Shown piece by piece: positions 16,755 to 25,623 of a stretch of 64,000 nucleotides of DNA (within the stretch, counting starts at the first letter, position 1; every line of letters starts with the position of its first letter). The DNA is from Schauerella fraxinea. GTDB taxonomy: Bacteria > Pseudomonadota > Gammaproteobacteria > Burkholderiales > Burkholderiaceae_B. The notes beneath the pieces were generated by a model, which saw nothing but the letters and a program-made list of their open reading frames with translations, had not been told where the DNA came from and ran no database searches. Location of the stretch: the NCBI GenBank assembly GCA_030849945.1, contig JAVDKK010000001.1:558001-622000 (forward strand), written 5' to 3'. Position numbers and translations under genes: made by a program.

Positions 16755-18716
16755 ATGGATCTGACAGGATTTCTCGCGCAGTTGCTCAACGGCCTGGCCG
16801 AAGCATCGTCGCTGTTTCTCGTGGCCGCGGGCCTCTCGCTGATCTTCGGCGTGACGCGCATCGTCAACTTTGCGCACGGCTCGCTGTACATGCTGGGGCT
16901 GTACGTTGCCTATACGCTGATCGAGCGCTTCGGCTCGACCGGCCTGGGCTTCTGGGGTGGGGTCATCGCCGCCTCGCTGGTGGTGGGCGCCGTGGGCGCC
17001 GCCATCGAGATCGTGCTGCTGCGGCGCATCTATCGCGCCCCCGAACTCTTCCAACTGCTGGCCACCTTCGCGCTGGTGCTGGTGATCAACGATGCCGCCC
17101 TGTGGTTGTGGGGCGCCGAGGATCTGCTGGGGCGCCGCGCGCCCGGCCTTACCGGCGCCATCGATCTGCTCGGCCGCCAGTATCCCGTCTACAACCTCGT
17201 GCTCATTGCACTCGGGCCGCTGGTGCTCGCGCTACTGTGGCTGCTGCTCACCCGCACGCGATGGGGCACGCTGGTGCGCGCCGCCACCCAAGACCGCGAG
17301 ATGCTGGGCGCGTTGGGTATCAATCAGGCCTGGCTCTTTACCGGCGTCTTTGCGCTGGGCGCCATGCTCGCGGGCCTGGGCGGCGCCGTGCAACTGCCGC
17401 GCGAACCGGCCAGCCTCGGCCTGGATCTGCGCGTGATCGGCGACGCCTTCGTGGTGGTGGTGGTGGGCGGTATGGGATCCATTCCAGGCGCCTACGTGGC
17501 TGCCCTCATCATCGCCGAGATCAAGGCCATCTGCATTGGATTGGGCAACGTGTCCATGTTCGGCATGACGGTTTCCTTCTCCAAGCTCACGCTTGTCGTC
17601 GAGTTCGTCTTCATGGCGCTCGTGCTGGTATTTCGCCCCTGGGGTCTGTTCGGGCGCCCGCAACCGGTCAGCCGCAACTCGGCGCCCATCGAAGCACCGA
17701 TCCGCAAATCGTCGCCGCTCTTCAAAGCCTTCGGTGCGGCGGTGCTGCTGGTGCTGATCGTGCTGCCGCAGTTATCCACTTGGTTTCCATACGCCTCGGT
17801 GCTCACGCTGGACATCATGATCGCCGCGCTCTTCGCGGTCAGCCTGCACTTCATCATGGGCCCCGGCGGGATGCATTCGTTTGGCCATGCCGCCTACTTC
17901 GGCCTGGGCGCCTACGGCGCCGCGCTCCTGCTCAAGGCCGCCGCGTTGCCCATGCTCGCCACGTTGGTGCTAGGCCCGCTGGTCGCGGCAGTGGGCGCGC
18001 TGATTTTCGGTTGGTTTTGCGTGCGGCTCTCAGGCGTGTACCTGGCGATGCTTACGCTAGCGTTCTCGCAGATCGTCTGGTCCATCGTCTTCCAGTGGGA
18101 CGACTTTACCGGTGGCTCCAACGGCATCATCGGGGTGTGGCCGGCACAGTTCCTGTCGGGCAATGCGTTCTATTACCTCACGCTGGCCGTGGTTGCCTTC
18201 GCCGTGGTGGCGCTGCGCCGCATCCTCTTCTCACCCTTCGGCTTTGCGCTGCGCGCAGGACGTGACTCGGCATTGCGAGCCGATGCCGTCGGCATCGACG
18301 TCAAACGGGTGCAGTGGATGGCGTTCGTCGTCGCGGGCTTGTTTGCAGGCTTGGCCGGTGCGCTTTTCACGTTCTCAAAAGGCAGTATTTCGCCCGATGC
18401 CATGGCCGTCACCAAGTCGGTCGACGGTCTGGTGATGGTGCTCCTGGGCGGCATTCAAACGTTGGTTGGCCCGCTGGTCGGCGCGGCCACCTTCAACCTG
18501 CTGCAAGACACGATCATGCGCAGCACCGAGTATTGGCGCGCGCTCTTCGGCGGCATCATTCTGCTGCTGGTGCTGGTGTTTCCGCAGGGCATCGCCGGCT
18601 TCTGCCAACAGATTGCCGAACGCATCGGCCTGCGCCGCAGCACACCGGCCAGCCGCCACGCCACGTTGGGTGCCGCCCCCGCCACCCCCGCCGGCGTCGA
18701 GGAGAACCGAGTATGA
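16755..18716 (+). CDS. Fused ABC permease (LivH-LivM type)
   Basis: A 653-residue inner-membrane protein joining both permease subunits of a branched-chain amino-acid-type transporter. Residues about 1-295 are LivH-like (VTRIVNFAHGSLYMLGLYV near the start, VVVVVGGMGSIPGAYVAALI at about 240). Residues about 325-625 are LivM-like (GPGGMHSFGHAAYFGLGAYG, LSGVYLAMLTLAFSQI, and GGIQTLVGPLVGAATF). A proline- and serine-containing linker at about 300-320 connects them. LivH and LivM are usually separate; one-piece versions are known in betaproteobacterial catabolic clusters. Its stop overlaps the start of the ATPase gene (ATGA). Confidence 0.9.
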   Translation: MDLTGFLAQLLNGLAEASSLFLVAAGLSLIFGVTRIVNFAHGSLYMLGLYVAYTLIERFGSTGLGFWGGVIAASLVVGAVGAAIEIVLLRRIYRAPELFQLLATFALVLVINDAALWLWGAEDLLGRRAPGLTGAIDLLGRQYPVYNLVLIALGPLVLALLWLLLTRTRWGTLVRAATQDREMLGALGINQAWLFTGVFALGAMLAGLGGAVQLPREPASLGLDLRVIGDAFVVVVVGGMGSIPGAYVAALIIAEIKAICIGLGNVSMFGMTVSFSKLTLVVEFVFMALVLVFRPWGLFGRPQPVSRNSAPIEAPIRKSSPLFKAFGAAVLLVLIVLPQLSTWFPYASVLTLDIMIAALFAVSLHFIMGPGGMHSFGHAAYFGLGAYGAALLLKAAALPMLATLVLGPLVAAVGALIFGWFCVRLSGVYLAMLTLAFSQIVWSIVFQWDDFTGGSNGIIGVWPAQFLSGNAFYYLTLAVVAFAVVALRRILFSPFGFALRAGRDSALRADAVGIDVKRVQWMAFVVAGLFAGLAGALFTFSKGSISPDAMAVTKSVDGLVMVLLGGIQTLVGPLVGAATFNLLQDTIMRSTEYWRALFGGIILLLVLVFPQGIAGFCQQIAERIGLRRSTPASRHATLGAAPATPAGVEENRV

Positions 18717-19492
18717 GCTTGCTCGAAGTACGTCACATCAATAAAGCCTTCGGCGGCGTCAAAGCGGTCAACGACGTGAGCTTCGATCTGGCCGCCGGCG
18801 AACTGCTGGCGCTGATCGGCCCCAACGGCGCGGGCAAGTCCACCACCTTCAACATGGTGGGCGGTCAGTTGCCGCCCACCTCCGGCTCGATCAAGCTCGA
18901 TGGCCGCGAACTGACCGGCATGCGTCCGCGCGACATCGCCAAGCTGGGCGTGGGCCGCACGTTTCAGATCGCCGCCACCTTCGCGTCATTGACGGTGGCC
19001 GAAAACATCCAGATGGCGCTCCTGGCGCACCACGGCAAGGTGTATTCGCTGTGGACGCCGGCATCGTCGCAGTACCGCAACGAAGCCCTGGCGTTGTTGG
19101 AACAGGTGGGCATGCGCGAGCAGGCCGAACGCCCCTGCAGCGAACTGGCCTACGGCGATGTCAAACGCGTCGAGCTTGCCATGGGCCTGGCCAACGATCC
19201 CAAGCTCTTGCTGATGGACGAGCCCACGGCCGGCATGGCGCCGCAGGAACGCAATGCGTTGATGGCCTTGACCAAGCAGCTCGTGGTCGATCGCAACATG
19301 GCCGTGCTGTTTACCGAACACAGCATGGACGTGGTGTTTGCCTATGCCGACCGCATGATCGTGCTGGCGCGCGGCGAACTCATCGCCGAGGGCACCGGCC
19401 CCGACATTCGCAATCATCCAAAGGTGCAGGAAGTGTATTTCGGTACGGGCAAAACATTTGAAAAAGCACGTGCGGCCGAGGTGCCGGCATGA
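18713..19492 (+). CDS. ABC transporter ATP-binding protein (LivG type)
   Basis: A 259-residue ATPase with Walker A GPNGAGKST, the LivG-typical GVGRTFQIAATFASLTVAENIQ stretch split across residues 80-100, and Walker B LLLMDEPTAGMAP. The signature motif is atypical: CSELAYGDVKRVELAMGLA replaces the common LSxGxxR with LAYGDVKR, as in some LivG proteins. It energises uptake with the second ATPase encoded next. Starts overlap the permease stop and its own stop overlaps the next start, so the permease and both ATPase genes form a tightly coupled unit. Confidence 0.9.
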   Translation: MSLLEVRHINKAFGGVKAVNDVSFDLAAGELLALIGPNGAGKSTTFNMVGGQLPPTSGSIKLDGRELTGMRPRDIAKLGVGRTFQIAATFASLTVAENIQMALLAHHGKVYSLWTPASSQYRNEALALLEQVGMREQAERPCSELAYGDVKRVELAMGLANDPKLLLMDEPTAGMAPQERNALMALTKQLVVDRNMAVLFTEHSMDVVFAYADRMIVLARGELIAEGTGPDIRNHPKVQEVYFGTGKTFEKARAAEVPA

Positions 19493-20235
19493 GCGCAGCC
19501 ATCGATACGAACGCGCCACTGCTGCGCGTAGAAGGCCTCGACGCGGGCTATGGCGCCGCGCACATCCTGTTCGACGTCGGACTGGAAGTGAAGCGCGGTG
19601 AAGTGGTGGCGTTGATGGGCCGCAACGGCGCCGGCAAGTCCACCACGATCAAGGCCATCATGGGTCTGCTGCCTGCATGGAAAGGCCAGGTGCATTTCAT
19701 GGGGCAAAACGTGACGGGGCGGCAGCCCTTCGAAATCGCACGTCTGGGCATGGGCTTCGTGCCCGAAGATCGGCGCGTGTTTACCGATCTCACGGTGACG
19801 GAAAACCTCGAAGTGGGCCGACAGCCGCCCCGCCAATGGGCCGACGGCACCCGCGCGCCCAACTGGGAGCCGGCCGCGCTCTACACGTTGTTTCCTAATC
19901 TGGGCGCGATGCAGGATCGCCCGGGCGGCCAGATGAGCGGCGGCGAACAGCAGATGCTCACGGTCGCGCGCACGCTGATGGGCAATCCATACCTTGTGCT
20001 GTTGGATGAACCATCGGAAGGCGTGGCGCCGGTGATCGTCGAACAGATGGCGCACATGATTCTGGCGCTGAAGGCTCAAGGCGCAAGCATTCTGCTGTCC
20101 GAGCAGAATGTGCACTTTGCCGAGTTGGTATCGGATCGCGTGTATGTGCTCGAGAAAGGGCAGATCCGCTATAGCGGCACGATGCAATCATTGGCGGATG
20201 ACGAGGCCGTGCGGCGCGCTTATCTGACCGTGTGA
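19489..20235 (+). CDS. ABC transporter ATP-binding protein (LivF type)
   Basis: A 248-residue ATPase with Walker A GRNGAGKST, the LivF-typical GMGFVPEDRRVFTDLTV segment, signature MSGGEQQMLTVARTL and Walker B LVLLDEPSEGVAP. It is the last gene of the transporter operon. It ends 10 bases before the stop of the convergent nicB gene, with no room for a separate terminator, so read-through antisense to nicB is possible. Confidence 0.92.
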   Translation: MSAAIDTNAPLLRVEGLDAGYGAAHILFDVGLEVKRGEVVALMGRNGAGKSTTIKAIMGLLPAWKGQVHFMGQNVTGRQPFEIARLGMGFVPEDRRVFTDLTVTENLEVGRQPPRQWADGTRAPNWEPAALYTLFPNLGAMQDRPGGQMSGGEQQMLTVARTLMGNPYLVLLDEPSEGVAPVIVEQMAHMILALKAQGASILLSEQNVHFAELVSDRVYVLEKGQIRYSGTMQSLADDEAVRRAYLTV

Positions 20236-20245
20236 CGGCTTTCGA

Positions 20246-23200
20246 TCACTCGCCGTGCTTGGCGCGCAACGCGCCGACGCGGGCTTGCGTATCGGTCCAC
20301 ACCGGCTTGCCAGGCGCATAACGGTTGCGCACGTAATCGACGAGCGCCGCCACTTGCTTATCGTTGAAGCTGTCGCCAAACGCCGGCATATAGCCGAGTG
20401 CGGGATTGGCCGGGTGCTCGATACCCTGCAGGACGACTTGAATCAGGTTATCGGGCCGCGCGCTGTGCACATTGCTGTTCAACGCCAACGCCGGCTTCGC
20501 GCCATACACCGTGGCACCATCGTCATGACACGCCGCGCAGGCCCCGCGAAAGAGCGCTTCGCCTTGGGCGTCGAATACGCGCGCGCCGGTTGCGCCGGTT
20601 GCGCCGGTTGCGCCGGTTGCGCCGGTTGCGGCGAGCGCGGCCGTTGCCGATGCCGTCTTTGATGACGATGTCGACGCTGCTTCGGCTGCCGCTGCTTCTG
20701 CCGCCGCTGCTCCCACCGCAGCCGTTGACTTCGCGCTGACGCTTTCCGGCTGCTGCGCTTGGACCGCCAGCGACGCCAGATACACGGCCATCGCCCGAAT
20801 ATCGCTATCCGGCAACTGCGCCAGCCCATGAATCACCGGCGCCATCGGACCCGCCGCCACGCCGTGGCGCGCCGAAAAACCCGTGCGCAGATAATCGAAC
20901 AAATCGGCCTCGGTCCACGCCAATGGCGCGGCCGATGTTCCATTCAGCGCCGGCGCATCCCAACCGTCCGCATTGCCGCCACCCAGGAAAGCCGCGCCTG
21001 CGCGCTCGGCGCCCAGTGGATTGCGCGCCGTGTGGCATGCCCCGCAGTGCCCGGCACCTTGCACGAGATAGGCGCCGCGATTCCATAGCGTTGAGCGATC
21101 GGGATCGGGGGTATACATCGCGTCGCGATGGAAAAGCGTATTCCACCCGGCCATCAAGCCACGCAGATTGAACGGAAACGCGAGCTGCGTTTCCGGCGGC
21201 CGCGACACGACCGGCGGCTGGGTCATCATGTAGGCGTACAGCGACTGCATATCGGCTTCCGTAAGCTTGGCGAACGACGTGTACGGAAACGCGGGATAAA
21301 GATGGCGGCCATCGCGATGAATGCCCTGCCGCATGGCGCGATCGAAGGCCGCAAACGACCACGTGCCGATGCCCGTTTCGGGGTCGGGCGTGATGTTGGT
21401 CGTGTACACCGTACCAAAGGGCGTATCGAGCGCCAGACCGCCTGCGTTAGGCGCGCCGCCGGGCACCGTGTGGCACACCACACAATCGCCAGCGGCCGCC
21501 ACCAGCCGCCCACGCTCGAGTGCCGCCACCGAATACAAGCTCAGATCGGGTGCCGCAACCGGCGCAATTGCTGCGCGCCACGGCAAGGCCGCAACCACCA
21601 AGCCCGCTGCGGCGGCCGCAATCCCACCCATCCACGTGTAGGCTCGCCGACGCGAACCGCGATCGTTACGCTGCGCGCGATCGGCAGGCGCGTTGGACCC
21701 CGCATCGCCGCGCAGCAAGGCCTGCGTACGCGCATCGCCAAACGGCGCGTCGCGCAAGCGCACGCCGGTGGCCGCAAACACGGCATTCGCCACCGCGGCC
21801 GCCGCCGGCAAGGCAGCGTGCGCATGCCAATCCACCGCACCGGGTGGCGTGGCCGCCCGCCCCGTGGCCACGTCGGCACGCGCCGCGCCGCCGCTGCCCA
21901 CCACATCGATCGTGGGTAAGCAATCGGTGGCCGGCGGCGTGCCTGTGCGCCAGGTGTCGAACGCATCGGGTGCGTCAAGCAAGTGCTGCGTCGTGGCGCG
22001 GACCGCCATCTCGATGGCGGCCGTGTCGACATCAGGATCGCCACCGCGTGCATCGTCACGAGATTGCTCGGCATCGTGGCCCACGACGACGCGCGTTACT
22101 GCGATCCGGCCATCCTGCGGATCCACCGCGACATCCGCCACCCATGCCGACCACGTACGCACGGGTGGATACTGCGTGTCGTCCCACGCACATGCATAGG
22201 CGATGCCGCGTCCAGTGGCGCCGACGGTATCCGCCGTATCGGCACTGGACATCGTATTGTCGGTCGCCGACGTCGTGGCGTAAGACGGCCTGGTTGCGCT
22301 CGACCTGATATCTGCATCGAACGTTGTACTCGCGGCAGACGGCGTCCACGCGGCGGCAAGGGCCACACGCGCCAGCAAGTCGGCCCCGCGCGGGTCCTGC
22401 AGCCGCGCCAGGCGAAACGCCAAGGGGTCTTCGCCCGCCCGATGCGCCGCCTCGTCGATGAAGGATTCATGTGCAAACACGGCCGGCAGATAAGCCTGCG
22501 TCCCCGTCGCCTCCGGTGTACCGAGCGCCAAGTTTTGCGGCCAATGCACACGCGCGTCACCCAGCGCATATACCGGCGACAGCACCGCGACGTCTCCACA
22601 AGCGGCAATCCCGTTGGCGTCCTGCAGCGTGGCAGCGCCGCCCATCAGCAGACGTGCAATCGACGGCCGGCGGCCGAGATAGCGTGATGGCGCGACGCGG
22701 TATTGTCCTGCGTCGTGCGGATCCGTTACTGCCGCAGACAACCCAATGACGGTATCGGATGCAGCCGATGTCGCCCTATCCAGCGCAGCCTGCGTCGCGA
22801 TGTCCGAGGCGGCGGTCGTGCCGAATGCGGGCGACCTTTGCACCCCGTCGTCTTGCGCATCGGCGATCACGCGTACCGGCCCGGCCACCGCACGCGACAA
22901 CAATGCTGCATCGGCGGCGACGTCCACATCGTCCATCGAAGGTGCAGCACCGGTCGTCACGATACGAATCGCCGTGGCCGGCATCTCCAGCAACGCGGCA
23001 AGCTCGGCGCGCAACGGCGCCGGCGCATCGGTTGCCGACCAGACGGTAATGCCGTCGCCATGCCACCAGGCAACCGCGCAGGCTTGCGTGTTTACCGCCT
23101 CGGCCATCGGCCACCGATAGGTCGCCGACAGCGCCATGGTCCCGGCGTGGTCTCCTGACGCATCCTGTGCAGCGGCGGACGCCTTCTTATCCGCATCGGC

Positions 23201-23584
23201 GCGCACATCCGGTGTCGGACTGGCAGCACCGCGCGTACGCGACGATGGCCATTGCCACCGCCACGCTGCCTGGTCTACGGCCGCATGCGCCTCTCGCGCT
23301 GTGGCGGCCACGATTCCCACAAAGGTGCCAATCACGATCAGCCGCGCTCGGCTATCGAAGCCGGGATCAGGGTGGCGGTCGGCATCCGCACGCGCAGCCG
23401 TCCCTGGGTCGAGCTCGCGATGAATAAACGTCGGCCCGGTGTATCGCTCGCCGTTCCACGTCATCTCGGGAGGCCGCACCACGATGCCCACGGCCGCGTC
23501 GGAAGGCGGCCGGTCCGCCACCGCATCCGGAGCCGGGATGTCCAACGCAGGGCGCGGCGTGCGGGCCTCGGGCGGCTCGGTCAT
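20246..23584 (-). CDS. nicB: NicB-like nicotinate dehydrogenase subunit: degenerate molybdopterin domain plus three c-type haem modules
   Basis: A 1112-residue protein. Residues about 30-620 resemble the molybdopterin subunit of xanthine-dehydrogenase-family enzymes, but the N-terminal motif around DLGTGIRTALAQ is missing and the C-terminal block that should read GAGES is replaced by PPGAVDWHAHAALPAAAAVA, so the catalytic glutamate is gone. Alanine-rich insertions interrupt the rest. A membrane segment (MGGIAAAAAGLVVAALPW) follows at about 648-668. Three haem c sites come next: CVVCH (about 700), CGACH (about 846) and CAACH (about 1015), the last after an Ala/Thr/Gly repeat linker. In NicAB enzymes these cytochromes pass electrons to the respiratory chain. 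ATG at 23584 overlaps the nicA stop. Probably an electron-transfer and anchor subunit here, with catalysis on the separate gene at 28926. Confidence 0.8.
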   Translation of the reverse strand: MTEPPEARTPRPALDIPAPDAVADRPPSDAAVGIVVRPPEMTWNGERYTGPTFIHRELDPGTAARADADRHPDPGFDSRARLIVIGTFVGIVAATAREAHAAVDQAAWRWQWPSSRTRGAASPTPDVRADADKKASAAAQDASGDHAGTMALSATYRWPMAEAVNTQACAVAWWHGDGITVWSATDAPAPLRAELAALLEMPATAIRIVTTGAAPSMDDVDVAADAALLSRAVAGPVRVIADAQDDGVQRSPAFGTTAASDIATQAALDRATSAASDTVIGLSAAVTDPHDAGQYRVAPSRYLGRRPSIARLLMGGAATLQDANGIAACGDVAVLSPVYALGDARVHWPQNLALGTPEATGTQAYLPAVFAHESFIDEAAHRAGEDPLAFRLARLQDPRGADLLARVALAAAWTPSAASTTFDADIRSSATRPSYATTSATDNTMSSADTADTVGATGRGIAYACAWDDTQYPPVRTWSAWVADVAVDPQDGRIAVTRVVVGHDAEQSRDDARGGDPDVDTAAIEMAVRATTQHLLDAPDAFDTWRTGTPPATDCLPTIDVVGSGGAARADVATGRAATPPGAVDWHAHAALPAAAAVANAVFAATGVRLRDAPFGDARTQALLRGDAGSNAPADRAQRNDRGSRRRAYTWMGGIAAAAAGLVVAALPWRAAIAPVAAPDLSLYSVAALERGRLVAAAGDCVVCHTVPGGAPNAGGLALDTPFGTVYTTNITPDPETGIGTWSFAAFDRAMRQGIHRDGRHLYPAFPYTSFAKLTEADMQSLYAYMMTQPPVVSRPPETQLAFPFNLRGLMAGWNTLFHRDAMYTPDPDRSTLWNRGAYLVQGAGHCGACHTARNPLGAERAGAAFLGGGNADGWDAPALNGTSAAPLAWTEADLFDYLRTGFSARHGVAAGPMAPVIHGLAQLPDSDIRAMAVYLASLAVQAQQPESVSAKSTAAVGAAAAEAAAAEAASTSSSKTASATAALAATGATGATGATGATGARVFDAQGEALFRGACAACHDDGATVYGAKPALALNSNVHSARPDNLIQVVLQGIEHPANPALGYMPAFGDSFNDKQVAALVDYVRNRYAPGKPVWTDTQARVGALRAKHGE
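20583..20627 (-). repeat. 9-bp minisatellite in the nicB linker
   Basis: Five perfect copies of GCGCCGGTT (GCAACCGGC on the coding strand) encode Ala-Thr-Gly repeats between the second and third haem modules. Changes in copy number would keep the reading frame and only alter linker length. Confidence 0.9.
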
Positions 23585-24117
23585 CGGAGGCGATCGCCTT
23601 CGGCGTCGCGCCAGTACTGCACCGCCAATCGCACGGCCGCCAGAATCTCGATGTGGGTGCCGCACCGGCACAACGTGTATTTGAGCGCATCGCGAATCTC
23701 GCGCTCGGTGGGCTCAGGATTGCGCCGCAGCAGGGCCTCGGCCGTCATGATCATGCCGTTGAGGCAATAGCCGCACTGCGCGGCCTGCGCGTCAATGAAC
23801 GCACGCTGCACCGGACCGGGCGCGGCTGCCGTGCCCAAGCCTTCGAGCGTGGTGACCGTACGGCCTTGCAAACCTGCGATCGGCATCACGCACGACCGCG
23901 CTGCCTGGCCATCGATCAACACCGTACAGGCGCCGCACTCGCCCAACCCGCAACCGAACTTGGGACCATTGAGCGCCAGATCGTTACGCAGCACATACAA
24001 CAATCGCGTTTCAGGCGCGGCGGGCACCACATGCTCCGCGCCGTTGACGTGCAACGTGCTACCTGCCCGCGCAACAGGGGCAGACGAAGACGCGGCAGAC
24101 GTCGCGGCGGGTGGCAT
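23581..24117 (-). CDS. nicA: Nicotinate dehydrogenase iron-sulfur subunit
   Basis: A 178-residue small subunit of a molybdenum hydroxylase. The N-terminal plant-type ferredoxin domain has the CGLGECGACTVLIDG cluster ligands, and the C-terminal helical domain has CGYCLNGMIMTAEALL and CRCGTH, so two [2Fe-2S] clusters are expected. Residues 1-25 are a Ser/Ala/Pro-rich extension not typical of the family. It passes electrons from the molybdenum site, where nicotinate is hydroxylated at C6, to the cytochrome subunit. It begins 12 bases after the nicC stop and overlaps nicB by four bases, so nicC-nicA-nicB is one operon. Confidence 0.9.
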   Translation of the reverse strand: MPPAATSAASSSAPVARAGSTLHVNGAEHVVPAAPETRLLYVLRNDLALNGPKFGCGLGECGACTVLIDGQAARSCVMPIAGLQGRTVTTLEGLGTAAAPGPVQRAFIDAQAAQCGYCLNGMIMTAEALLRRNPEPTEREIRDALKYTLCRCGTHIEILAAVRLAVQYWRDAEGDRLR

Positions 24118-24129
24118 GAACGGTCGCGT

Positions 24130-25290
24130 TCAGGCGGCAGCGGGCGTTTTCGCGGTGGCGTCCTGCAACGGCACCTCGAAGACGTCGTAGCCGAAACACC
24201 AGTCGGGGTTTTCGTTGGTGCGCAACCACGTGTTGTCGTGCGACACGCGCTGCACACGGCTCGCACGCGCCGTGCGGTTTTGTTCGTACACCGCAAAGGC
24301 CAGGGCGTGATCGGTCATGCCCACCTCTTCGAATACCCGCGTGAGCATGGCGGCATCTTCGATGGCCATCGCGGCGCCTTGCGCCATGTGCGGCTTCATC
24401 GGATGGCAGGCGTCGCCCAGCAAGACGATGCGGCCGCGGCTCCACAACGGCAGCGGGTCGCGCTCGAGCAAGGGCCACTTCGATACTTCGGGCGTGGCCT
24501 CGATCAAGGCCTGCACGGTGGGGTGCCAGCCGGCGAACGCCTCCCGCATGGCCTCCTGGCTGCTGGGCACCCAGCTTTTGGTCATGTCCCACTGCGCTTC
24601 GGGCACGCCCGTGACGTAATAGATCTCGTCGCGTTTTTCGGTCACGTAATAAACCATCATGTGACGATCGTCCGACCACCACTTCACGCACATATCGAAC
24701 GGCAGCGTGCCGCTGTCCAACGGCGTCGGAAACACGGCACGGTGCCCGACGAAGCCGGTGTATTTGGGCGGCTCGGCGCCCAGCAAGTGCTCGCGCAATC
24801 GCGAATTCACGCCATCGGCGCCGATCACGATATCGGCGACCTCGGAAGTGCCGTCTTCGAAACTCAGCAGGACATCCGCGCCGCGGTCATCCACCGACGC
24901 CAGCTTCTTGTTGAATGCCAGAACACCGGCCGGCAAGGCAGCCGTCATCAGCGCATGAAAATCGCCGCGGTGCACGGTCAGGTAGCTGGCGCCATAGTGC
25001 GACAACGCATAGTCGCCCAACGGAATCTTGGCAAGCTCTTCGCCCGTTTGCCAATGGCGGCTGTACCAGAAGTCGGGATGCGAGCCGCTCGCGTTGAGCT
25101 CATCTTCGATCCCGATGCGCCGCATGATCTTCATCACATTGGGCCCGAGGTGGATACCGGCGCCCAGACGCGAGAAGGCCGGCGCCTGCTCATAGAGCCT
25201 GACGTTGAAACCGGCGCGGGCCATCAGCGCGGCCGCAGCCGTTCCACCCAAGCCGGCGCCGACGATTGCGATTCTCGGTTTGCCTTGCAC
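24130..25290 (-). CDS. nicC: 6-hydroxynicotinate 3-monooxygenase
   Basis: A 386-residue FAD-dependent, NADH-using hydroxylase that decarboxylates and hydroxylates 6-hydroxynicotinate to 2,5-dihydroxypyridine. It closely resembles Pseudomonas NicC as I recall it: IAIVGAGLGGTAAAAL (FAD-binding), LGAGIHLGPNVMKI, GSHPDFWYSR, VHRGDFHALM, CVKWWSDDRHMMVYY, and GDACHPMKPHMAQGA. The start is a GTG at 25290 with AGGAG 9 bases upstream; a GTG at 25353 would place the start inside the operator and promoter. The leader from the predicted -10 is about 50 bases. First gene of the nicC-nicA-nicB operon. Confidence 0.95.
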   Translation of the reverse strand: MQGKPRIAIVGAGLGGTAAAALMARAGFNVRLYEQAPAFSRLGAGIHLGPNVMKIMRRIGIEDELNASGSHPDFWYSRHWQTGEELAKIPLGDYALSHYGASYLTVHRGDFHALMTAALPAGVLAFNKKLASVDDRGADVLLSFEDGTSEVADIVIGADGVNSRLREHLLGAEPPKYTGFVGHRAVFPTPLDSGTLPFDMCVKWWSDDRHMMVYYVTEKRDEIYYVTGVPEAQWDMTKSWVPSSQEAMREAFAGWHPTVQALIEATPEVSKWPLLERDPLPLWSRGRIVLLGDACHPMKPHMAQGAAMAIEDAAMLTRVFEEVGMTDHALAFAVYEQNRTARASRVQRVSHDNTWLRTNENPDWCFGYDVFEVPLQDATAKTPAAA

Positions 25291-25341
25291 GATGTATCTC
25301 CTGGAGTCGCGCGGAAAATCGCGCTCAAATGCACTGATAAA

Positions 25342-25376
25342 AAGTGTACACACTCAATTTTCGAGTGTAAACAGGG
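25342..25376 (-). promoter_or_regulatory. nicC promoter with two NicR-type operators
   Basis: On the minus strand TTTACA (25366-25371) and TACACT (25343-25348) are separated by 17 bases. The operator GAGTGTGTACACTT (25342-25355 inverted) sits on the -10, and a second half-like copy GAGTGTAAAC (25363-25372) sits on the -35, 21 bases or two helical turns apart. A bound MarR dimer would block polymerase. Confidence 0.7.
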
Positions 25377-25514
25377 TTTTCCCGTGACCCTGGCGCGGCG
25401 CACCAACACGGCTTGCAGACCCACCGCTTACGCACAAGAATTAGCGCTTGTTCATTGTTTTATAGGGTTTTCCCGTAAATTCCAACGCGAAAAACAAGGC
25501 AGGGAAAACAGCCA

Positions 25515-25558
25515 TTGTCAGCCAATGGGTTAGCTGCAAGAATAGAGCGTACACATTC
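25515..25558 (+). promoter_or_regulatory. nicE promoter and NicR-type operator
   Basis: TTGTCA (25515-25520) and AAGAAT (25538-25543) are 17 bases apart. The imperfect palindrome GAGCGTACACATTC (25545-25558) follows at the expected transcription start. Confidence 0.55.
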
Positions 25559-25623
25559 AATATTGCCGTCGACCGCCACTGCTTCTGGCGATCCCGTGCG
25601 CCAAAGACCGCAGGAGTCATGTC

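Larger units (their letters stand above)
25291..25623. other. 333-bp divergent control region between nicC and nicE
   Basis: No supported gene. It carries back-to-back promoters for nicC (leftward) and nicE (rightward), three NicR-type operator sequences, and ribosome binding sites for both genes. The middle part, 25380-25510, shows no obvious further motif apart from a repeated GGGTTTTCCCGT / GGGTTTTCCCGTA at about 25374-25386 and 25467-25479. Confidence 0.7.

Noticed and set aside
15762..17054. A 430-codon open frame on the minus strand
   Set aside because: It is antisense to the ABC binding protein and permease and rich in Gly, His and Arg without any domain.
20246..23584. nicB as a pseudogene
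   Set aside because: Despite loss of molybdopterin active-site motifs the frame is open for 1112 codons, is translationally coupled to nicA, and keeps all three haem sites, which argues for a maintained function.
25290..25353. Longer NicC starting at the GTG at 25353
   Set aside because: It would begin within the operator and promoter and add residues without family similarity; the GTG at 25290 has a good ribosome binding site.
23653..25533. A 626-codon open frame on the plus strand across nicA and nicC
   Set aside because: It is antisense to two well-recognised genes and runs through their promoter; the composition is that of a shadow frame.
25619..25621. ATG just upstream of nicE as the start codon
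   Set aside because: It is in a different frame; the GTG at 25624 has the right spacing to AGGAG and gives the full NicE sequence.
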